Below, piece after piece: positions 1-5,168 of a stretch of DNA of 6,549 nucleotides. Origin of the DNA: Chitinophagaceae bacterium (lineage in GTDB: Bacteria > Bacteroidota > Bacteroidia > Chitinophagales > Chitinophagaceae); contig JALOMZ010000137.1 in assembly GCA_025455205.1 (NCBI GenBank), positions 1 to 6,549 on the forward strand, in the 5' to 3' direction. Position numbers and translations under genes: made by a program. Numbering within the stretch: position 1 is the first letter of the stretch; each line of letters opens with the position of its first letter. The notes below the pieces were generated by a model. That model did not search any database, had not been told where the DNA came from, and saw only the letters and a list, made by a program, of their open reading frames with translations.

Positions 1-1736
1 CCAACCGCCGGGAGGGCCACCCTGAACAGATCGGGGCGCTGCACCATGCAGGCACCCACCAGGAGTCCACCGTTGCTTCCACCACGTATGGCCATACGGG
101 ACGGACTGGTATACTTGTTATCGACCAGGTATTGCGCGGCAGCAATGAAATCATCAAACACATTCTGCTTGTTGGCCAGCATGCCAGCCTTGTGCCAGGC
201 CTCGCCATACTCACTGCCGCCACGCAGGTTAACGGTAACATAGATACCGCCCTGCTCCATGAAGAACAGGTTGCTGATGCTGAAGGCAGGCGTTAACGGG
301 ATGTTGAATCCGCCATAGCCATACAGCAATACCGGGTTGTTTCCATTCAGTTGCAGCCCCTTTCTGTAAGACAGGAACATCGGCACTTTGGTGCCGTCCT
401 TGCTGGTGAAGAACACCTGCTTGGTTTCGAATTGTCCGGGATCAAATTTTACTTCTGTTTGCCGGAACAGGATGCTCTGGCCGGTGCGGATATCATACCG
501 GTAAATGGTGGGCGGCTGGGTGAAGGAAGTAAAGGTGTAGAAGAAGGAATCGTCTTTTCTTTCCCCGCCAAATCCGGAGGCCGTACCAATGCCCGGCAGC
601 TGGATCTCGCGGGTACGGTTTCCCTTGTAATCATACTGCAGCACCCTTGTACTGGCATCCTTCAGATAGCCGGCAAAGAGCTGACCGCCGGCCGTGCCCA
701 CCTCGCTCAGCACTTCCGGCTGCTCCGGAATGACAGTGGTCCAATGCTCCCGGGCAGGATTTTTCGGATCCACCAGCACCAGTTTATAATTGGGGGCACC
801 GTCGTTGGTCATCACCAGCAATTTGTCGCCGTCGTTATCCACCACGGATGGCTCCGTATCAAAGCCGGCAATCAGCAGCGAGAAATCTTTTTGGGCAGGG
901 TCTTTCAGGTCTTTGAACCTGATTTCCGCGCCGCTGGTTCCCTCCGAAGAACTGATGATCAGGAAACGACCGTCTTCTGTAACACTGGCACTCACCGTAC
1001 GCAGGGGATGCTCCTTGTCTTCATACACCAACACATCTTCACTTTGGGGAGTACCCACTTTGTGGTACCATACCTGGTGATATTCATTCTTTCCCTTCAG
1101 GGTTTCACCCGGTGCCGGTGCAGGATAGCGGCTGTAGTAAAAACCCTCATCACCATTCCACGACATACCACTGAATTTGATCCACTGCAAATGGTCGGGC
1201 ATCCGCTCACGGGTTTCTGTATTCAGGATATAGGCCTCCTGCCAGTCGCTGCCGGATTGTGCCACCAGGTAGGCAGCATAGCGGTATTTCCTGGAAAAGG
1301 AAAGCGCCCCCAGGGCCGCTGTGCCGTCGGCAGAGAGCTTGTTGGGATCCAGAAAAACTTCGGGTATCCCGTCAATCCCTTTCTGCCGGTATATGACACT
1401 CTGGTTTTGCAGCCCGTCGTTCTTCGAGAAATAATAATATTCACCTTTCCGGGTGGGTGATCCATACTTGGGATAATTCCAGAGTTCCTCCAGCCGCTGC
1501 TTCACGCGCGCCCGGAAAGGAATAGACGCCAGGTATTTGTCTGTTACCGCATTCTGCGCCTTCACCCATGCTGCTGTTTCTGCACTGTTGTCGTCTTCCA
1601 GCCAGCGGTAGGGATCAGCCACTTTTACACCAAAATAGTCGTCGGCCTGGTTGGCCTTGCGGGTGATGGGATATTGAAATTGTGCCATCAGGCTCTCAGC
1701 TATTACCATAAGAACAAATAGGAATTTGGTTTTCAT
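1..1736 (-). CDS. Prolyl oligopeptidase (prolyl endopeptidase, family S9A), exported; C-terminus cut by window edge
   Basis: Cleaves short peptides on the carboxyl side of proline, probably in the periplasm. From the ATG at 1736-1734 the minus strand stays open for 578 codons with no frameshift. Residues 1-18 look like a signal peptide (MKTKFLFVLMVIAESLMA, cleavage before Q19), although E14 is unusual in the core. DPYRWLED at 41-48 is the family's N-terminal signature. The middle, roughly 80-435, should be the beta-propeller that gates the active site. The catalytic alpha/beta-hydrolase domain follows, with YGYGGF at 472-477 (Y474 matches the oxyanion Tyr473 of the pig enzyme), LRGGSEYGE, and the nucleophile motif GGSNGGLL with Ser554. 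The family is about 700 residues long, so about 120 are missing, including the catalytic Asp and His. No Shine-Dalgarno sequence is visible. The gene diverges from pfkA. Family assignment is very secure; activity and location are inferred. Confidence 0.96.
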   Translation of the reverse strand, partial: MKTKFLFVLMVIAESLMAQFQYPITRKANQADDYFGVKVADPYRWLEDDNSAETAAWVKAQNAVTDKYLASIPFRARVKQRLEELWNYPKYGSPTRKGEYYYFSKNDGLQNQSVIYRQKGIDGIPEVFLDPNKLSADGTAALGALSFSRKYRYAAYLVAQSGSDWQEAYILNTETRERMPDHLQWIKFSGMSWNGDEGFYYSRYPAPAPGETLKGKNEYHQVWYHKVGTPQSEDVLVYEDKEHPLRTVSASVTEDGRFLIISSSEGTSGAEIRFKDLKDPAQKDFSLLIAGFDTEPSVVDNDGDKLLVMTNDGAPNYKLVLVDPKNPAREHWTTVIPEQPEVLSEVGTAGGQLFAGYLKDASTRVLQYDYKGNRTREIQLPGIGTASGFGGERKDDSFFYTFTSFTQPPTIYRYDIRTGQSILFRQTEVKFDPGQFETKQVFFTSKDGTKVPMFLSYRKGLQLNGNNPVLLYGYGGFNIPLTPAFSISNLFFMEQGGIYVTVNLRGGSEYGEAWHKAGMLANKQNVFDDFIAAAQYLVDNKYTSPSRMAIRGGSNGGLLVGACMVQRPDLFRVALPAV

Positions 1737-1763
1737 GTGCAAGCATTTCGGGGTTCAATTGTA

Positions 1764-1771
1764 CAATGATA
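1764..1771 (-). promoter_or_regulatory. Candidate -7 element for the prolyl oligopeptidase gene
   Basis: Read on the minus strand this is TATCATTG, which fits the Bacteroidota -7 consensus TAnnTTTG at all but one fixed position. It sits 27 bp before the start codon at 1736. I could not find a good TTG/TTTG -33 element at the usual distance, where the sequence is instead occupied by the inverted repeat at 1780-1794. This is a weak call from pattern matching alone. Confidence 0.25.
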
Positions 1772-1779
1772 TAATCTGG

Positions 1780-1803
1780 CGGCAATATTTGCCGGAATAT
1801 TTG
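1780..1803. repeat. Inverted repeat plus overlapping direct repeat in the divergent promoter region; possible operator
   Basis: Bases 1780-1794 form a perfect inverted repeat, CGGCAA-TAT-TTGCCG, with 6-bp arms and a 3-bp centre. Overlapping it, AATATTTG occurs twice as a direct repeat (1784-1791 and 1796-1803), separated by CCGG, so the two copies are 12 bp apart. The block lies just upstream of the candidate -7 element of the leftward gene, about where its -33 region should be, and about 50 bp upstream of the candidate pfkA -7 element. A dimeric regulator could bind here, but the arms are short and no regulator gene is nearby. Confidence 0.35.
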
Positions 1804-1852
1804 AACCTGTCTAAGATAGCACCCGAATGGCAGGCATAAAGGTGCAAAACGC

Positions 1853-1861
1853 TATTTTTGC
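1853..1861 (+). promoter_or_regulatory. Candidate -7 promoter element for the pfkA cluster
   Basis: TATTTTTGC matches the Bacteroidota consensus TAnnTTTG, plus the following pyrimidine, exactly. It lies 62 bp before the pfkA ATG, which would give a 5' leader of roughly 55 nt. No clear TTTG -33 box lies at the usual distance upstream. An alternative reading takes TTG at 1858-1860 as the -33 box, with a 19-bp spacer and a weaker -7 element TACACTTA at 1880-1887. That would give a leader of about 30 nt. The sequence alone does not decide between them. Confidence 0.4.
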
Positions 1862-1922
1862 CGGTCTTTGTGTATATACTACACTTAGAAGTGATCCTAT
1901 TACCAAACAGACAACCCATTCT

Positions 1923-2906
1923 ATGAATAAAAAAGTCACCAAAATTGGGGTACTCACCTCCGGGGGCGACAGTCCGGGTATGAATGCGGCCATCCGTGCA
2001 GTGGTGCGCACCGGATTGTACCACGGCATGGAAGTATTCGGCATCAACCGAGGCTACAGCGGCATGGTGGAAAACGATATCCAGCCCATGACCAGCCGCA
2101 GTGTGGCCAATATCATCCAGCGGGGCGGCACCATCCTCAAAACAGCCCGCAGCAAGGAATTCATGACGCCGCAGGGGCGCCGCCAGGCCTACGACAACCT
2201 GCAGAAGCATGGCATCAACGGGCTGGTGATCATCGGCGGCGATGGCAGCTTCCGGGGCGCCCAGGTATTCAGCAATGAATTTGATATTCCCTGCATTGGC
2301 ATACCCGGCACCATTGACAAGGATATTGCCGGCACTGATTTCACCATTGGTTTTGATACAGCGGTGAATACCGCCATTGAGGCCATCGACAAGATCCGCG
2401 ATACGGCCGATGCCCACGACCGGCTCTTCATTGTAGAAGTGATGGGACGCGATGCCGGTTATATTGCCCTGCACAGCGGTATTGCCACCGGTGCCGAGCA
2501 TATTCTGATACCGGAAACCAAAACCAATATTGAAGAGATCATCCAGGGCCTGTCGGAAAAGGAAAAGCGCCAGAAACTGGTGAACCTCATTGTGGTGGCC
2601 GAAGGAGATGAATTTGGCGGAGGCAACGAAGTGGGCAAAATTGTGAAGGAAAGGTTGCCCAATGCCGATGTGCGGGTGTGTATCCTGGGGCATATACAGC
2701 GGGGCGGATCGCCCACCTGCCTCGACAGGCTTATCGCCAGCCGCATGGGATACCACGCAGTAGAAAGCCTGATACAGGGTCGGCATAATGTGATGGTGGG
2801 CATCGTAAACAACAGGATGCATTACCTTCCGCTCGACAATGCCGTGAAGGCCAAGGAAAAATTCAATAAAGACTGGCTGACCATCGTAAAGATCCTGGCC
2901 AGCTGA
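1923..2906 (+). CDS. pfkA: ATP-dependent 6-phosphofructokinase PfkA
   Basis: Transfers phosphate from ATP to fructose 6-phosphate, the committed step of glycolysis in the cytoplasm. It is 327 residues long, normal for the short bacterial ATP-PFK family, which forms tetramers. Visible motifs are the ATP-loop TSGGDSPGMNAAIR (12-25), IGGDGS (104-109), the active-site PGTIDKD (128-134) with catalytic-base Asp132, VEVMGRDAG (171-179) for sugar binding, and GHIQRGGSP near the C-terminus. Gly108 and Gly129 are the residues expected of ATP users; PPi-dependent enzymes have Asp and Lys there. The Asn of the usual TIDND is Lys133. I start at MNKKVTKIGVLTSGG because the frame is open 32 codons further upstream but that extension has no family similarity and would overlap the promoter. 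No Shine-Dalgarno sequence is seen. It heads a likely operon with pyk 59 bp downstream. R25, R29 and E192 are consistent with a retained ADP/PEP effector site, but exact alignment is unverified. Confidence 0.97.
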   Translation: MNKKVTKIGVLTSGGDSPGMNAAIRAVVRTGLYHGMEVFGINRGYSGMVENDIQPMTSRSVANIIQRGGTILKTARSKEFMTPQGRRQAYDNLQKHGINGLVIIGGDGSFRGAQVFSNEFDIPCIGIPGTIDKDIAGTDFTIGFDTAVNTAIEAIDKIRDTADAHDRLFIVEVMGRDAGYIALHSGIATGAEHILIPETKTNIEEIIQGLSEKEKRQKLVNLIVVAEGDEFGGGNEVGKIVKERLPNADVRVCILGHIQRGGSPTCLDRLIASRMGYHAVESLIQGRHNVMVGIVNNRMHYLPLDNAVKAKEKFNKDWLTIVKILAS

Positions 2907-2933
2907 TCCGGTTCGCTTGCCGCTAACGTGATG

Positions 2934-2958
2934 AACTAAAACAAATAAAAAAAGTAAA
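2934..2958 (+). promoter_or_regulatory. A-rich leader before the pyk start, standing in for a Shine-Dalgarno sequence
   Basis: The bases just upstream of the pyk ATG at 2966 are almost all A, with no AGGAGG-like site. In Bacteroidota, A-rich leaders commonly support initiation without Shine-Dalgarno pairing, so this favours the ATG at 2966. The 59-bp gap holds no terminator-like hairpin with a T-run and no TAnnTTTG element. That supports cotranscription of pyk with pfkA. Confidence 0.35.
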
Positions 2959-2965
2959 CCTATCC

Positions 2966-4456
2966 ATGAGCAGGAATAGTGAAAAATATGCCTACAAAGG
3001 CATGGACAAACAGGCCGGTATTGAACACAATTACAAGCGGACCAAAATTGTGGCCACTGTAGGCCCGGCCTCTGCAGACTACGACACCATGCTGGGGCTG
3101 GCACGCGCCGGGGTGAACGTTTTCCGGCTCAACTTTTCGCACGGCAGCCACGAAGACAAGCTTGCCATCATCAACAATATCCGCCGCATCAATGATGAGC
3201 AGCCCTTCAACGTGGCCATCCTGGGCGACCTGCAGGGCCCCAAACTGCGGGTGGGTGAAATTGAGAATAACGCATTGCCCGTGGCACCCGGCGACATCCT
3301 CACCTTCACCAATGAAAAGTGCGTGGGCACCAAGGAGAAAATATATGTGAGCTATCCCAACCTGGCCGGCGACGTAAAACTGGGCAACAAGATCCTGATT
3401 GACGACGGCAAGCTGGAAGTGGTGGTGCGCAGCATTGAAAAGAACGGTGATGTAAAAGTGGAAGTAACCATTGGCGGAGTGCTCTCCAGCAAAAAAGGCA
3501 TCAACCTGCCGGATACACGCATTTCACTGCCGGCGCTTACAGACAAAGACCTGGCCGACCTGGAATTCATCATTGAACAGAAGCTCGACTGGGTGGCCCT
3601 TTCCTTTGTGCGCAGTGTGAAAGACCTGGTGATCCTGCGCAGCAAGCTCGATGAAAAGAAGAGCAAGACCAAGATCATTGCCAAGATCGAGAAGCCGGAA
3701 GCCATCACCAATATCCGGGATATCATCCTGGAAAGTGATGCCATCATGATTGCCCGCGGCGACCTGGGCGTGGAGATGCCGGTGGAAAAGGTGCCCATGA
3801 TCCAGAAAGACCTGATCCGCAAATGCATGCACCGCGCCAAGCCGGTTATTGTAGCTACCCAAATGATGGAGAGCATGATCGACCGGGTGAAGCCCAACCG
3901 CAGCGAGATAACCGATGTGGCCAACGCCGTGCTGGAAGGCGCCGATGCCGTAATGCTGAGCGGCGAAACTGCCACCGGCGAGCACCCGGTGCTGGTGGTG
4001 GAAACCATGACCAAGATTATACGCGAAATTGAAAACACGGCTTACCAGTACGACCGGGAAGAAATGATGAAGCCGCAACCCCACTCCCCTTCCTTCCTGA
4101 GCGATGCCATTTGTTACAATGCCTGCAAGATTGCCCTGGATGTGAATGCAGATGCCCTGGTGGGAATGACCCAGAGCGGCTACACCGCTTTCATGCTGAG
4201 CAGCTACCGGCCCAAGGCACCGCTGTATATTTTCACCAAGGAGCAGTCGCTGGTTCCGCAACTGAGTCTCAGCTGGGGCGTCAGGGCATTTTACTATGCA
4301 GAAGAGGAAAGCCTGGATGATATCATTGGCGACCAGATCGATATCCTGAAGGAAAGAGGATTCATCAAAGGCGGCGATGTGGTCATCAACACCGGCAGTA
4401 CGCCCGTAGACCTGCACCTGCCCACCAACGTTATTAAAGTAACCAGAGTAAACTGA
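2966..4456 (+). CDS. pyk: Pyruvate kinase
   Basis: Converts phosphoenolpyruvate and ADP to pyruvate and ATP, the last step of glycolysis. It has 496 residues. The order is RTKIVATVGPAS (25-36), NFSHG (56-60) and DLQGPKLR (88-95) in the barrel. A B-domain lid inserted after that runs from about 97 to 195. The catalytic IIAKIEKPEAI follows with Lys240 and the metal ligand Glu242, then ARGDLG with Asp266, VATQMMESM with Thr298, and RSEITDVANAVLEGADAVMLSGETATGEHP, which is the conserved end of the barrel. The C-terminal regulatory domain starts near 370 and ends in NVIKVTRVN. No extra PEP-utiliser domain of the Bacillus type is present. About 24 residues precede RTKIVATVGP, slightly more than usual. 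The in-frame ATG at 3002 (Met13) is an alternative start, but the A-rich leader favours 2966. The next gene begins 2 bp after the stop. Confidence 0.97.
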   Translation: MSRNSEKYAYKGMDKQAGIEHNYKRTKIVATVGPASADYDTMLGLARAGVNVFRLNFSHGSHEDKLAIINNIRRINDEQPFNVAILGDLQGPKLRVGEIENNALPVAPGDILTFTNEKCVGTKEKIYVSYPNLAGDVKLGNKILIDDGKLEVVVRSIEKNGDVKVEVTIGGVLSSKKGINLPDTRISLPALTDKDLADLEFIIEQKLDWVALSFVRSVKDLVILRSKLDEKKSKTKIIAKIEKPEAITNIRDIILESDAIMIARGDLGVEMPVEKVPMIQKDLIRKCMHRAKPVIVATQMMESMIDRVKPNRSEITDVANAVLEGADAVMLSGETATGEHPVLVVETMTKIIREIENTAYQYDREEMMKPQPHSPSFLSDAICYNACKIALDVNADALVGMTQSGYTAFMLSSYRPKAPLYIFTKEQSLVPQLSLSWGVRAFYYAEEESLDDIIGDQIDILKERGFIKGGDVVINTGSTPVDLHLPTNVIKVTRVN

Positions 4457-4458
4457 TC

Positions 4459-5103
4459 ATGTACAACAACGACAATAACAGAGGCTCCTACCGGAAGCCG
4501 TCTTTCAACAAGGGTCCCCGCTCCTTTGCGCCCCGCGGCGGCCAGTCCTTCAAACCCAAGCGCCCGCCGCTGCCCGAAGGATTTGCCCTCTATTATGTGG
4601 CCATTGTGTGCCCGCCGCCCATTGAGGAGCAGGTGCAGCAGTTCAAAGACCATATGCTCAGCCAGTACGGCTGCAAGGCTGCAGCCAAGTCGCCGGCCCA
4701 TATCACCGTGGTGCCCCCCTTCAGGGCCGAAACAGATATGGAGAGCAACCTCCTCGATTTTCTCAGCACCTTCAACATCGGCATCGTGCCCATTGAGGTG
4801 CAGCTCCGCGGCTACAACAATTTCGGTGAAAGGGTACTCTATGTAGACGTAGCCCCCAACACAGCCCTGACGCAACTGGAGCAGGATTGCATGCACGAAT
4901 TCGGGCAGCAGTTTCCCTCCATCATCTTTGGCACGAAGCCGGAATTCAACCCGCATGTTACTATTGCCACCCGCGACATTCCGGAGGGCAAACTGCAGGA
5001 AGCCAAGGCCTATTTTGAAGCCAACTTCCCCATGGAAGCGAGCTTTGAAGCCCGGGAGCTGAAACTCCTGAAACTGGACCATGGGCACTGGCACATCGTG
5101 TAA
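4459..5103 (+). CDS. 2H phosphoesterase / 2'-5' RNA ligase-like protein with a basic N-terminal tail
   Basis: The 214-residue protein has the two HxT motifs that define the 2H superfamily: AHITVVPPF with His81 and Thr83, and NPHVTIATRD with His166 and Thr168. Both histidines are expected to line one active site acting on 2',3'-cyclic phosphate or 2'-5' phosphodiester bonds in RNA or nucleotides. The true substrate is unknown. Residues 1-38 form a tail rich in Arg, Gly, Lys, Pro, Ser and Asn (RGSYRKP, PRGGQSFKPKRPP). It is probably disordered and looks suited to binding nucleic acid. The catalytic core runs from about 42 to the end. The next in-frame Met is residue 66, inside the core, so the tail belongs to the protein. 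The ATG lies 2 bp after the pyk stop, pointing to translational coupling. A strong terminator follows. The fold is secure; the function and any link to glycolysis are not. Confidence 0.85.
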   Translation: MYNNDNNRGSYRKPSFNKGPRSFAPRGGQSFKPKRPPLPEGFALYYVAIVCPPPIEEQVQQFKDHMLSQYGCKAAAKSPAHITVVPPFRAETDMESNLLDFLSTFNIGIVPIEVQLRGYNNFGERVLYVDVAPNTALTQLEQDCMHEFGQQFPSIIFGTKPEFNPHVTIATRDIPEGKLQEAKAYFEANFPMEASFEARELKLLKLDHGHWHIV

Positions 5104-5117
5104 AATCCACCAACCAT

Positions 5118-5145
5118 AAAAAACCGGGCAGCCCCCGGTTTTTTT
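5118..5145 (+). terminator. Intrinsic (rho-independent) terminator of the pfkA-pyk-2H cluster
   Basis: A CCGGG/CCCGG stem (5124-5128 with 5134-5138) encloses a 5-nt loop. It is flanked by six A (5118-5123) that pair with the seven T that follow (5139-5145). The full stem is 11 bp and ends in the T-run, 14 bp after the 2H stop codon. The A-run would give a U-run on the other strand too, but no gene converges here. Confidence 0.92.
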
Positions 5146-5168
5146 ATTTCCTGAATTGCCCGAATTTC

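Noticed and set aside
351..1460. Plus-strand open frame of 369 codons
   Set aside because: It lies opposite the prolyl oligopeptidase, whose frame is continuous and full of family motifs. The plus-strand product shows no recognisable domain.
1827..1922. Upstream in-frame extension of pfkA by 32 codons
   Set aside because: The frame is open, but the extra residues do not resemble any PFK N-terminus, and the extension would run through the likely promoter element. MNKKVTKIGVLTSGG is the normal family start.
2907..2965. Possible terminator or promoter between pfkA and pyk
   Set aside because: Only a 4-bp GTTC/GAAC pairing with a large loop is visible, without a T-run, and no TAnnTTTG element is present.
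1755..3104. Long minus-strand open frame (449 codons) covering pfkA and both its flanks
   Set aside because: It is antisense to a clear pfkA with all catalytic motifs. Its translation is rich in His, Cys and Gly with no family motif, as expected of a shadow frame opposite a GC-biased gene.
3524..5094. Minus-strand open frames at 3524-4417 and 4294-5094
   Set aside because: They are shadows opposite pyk and the 2H gene. Translations have no motifs, and no promoter or leader was seen for them.
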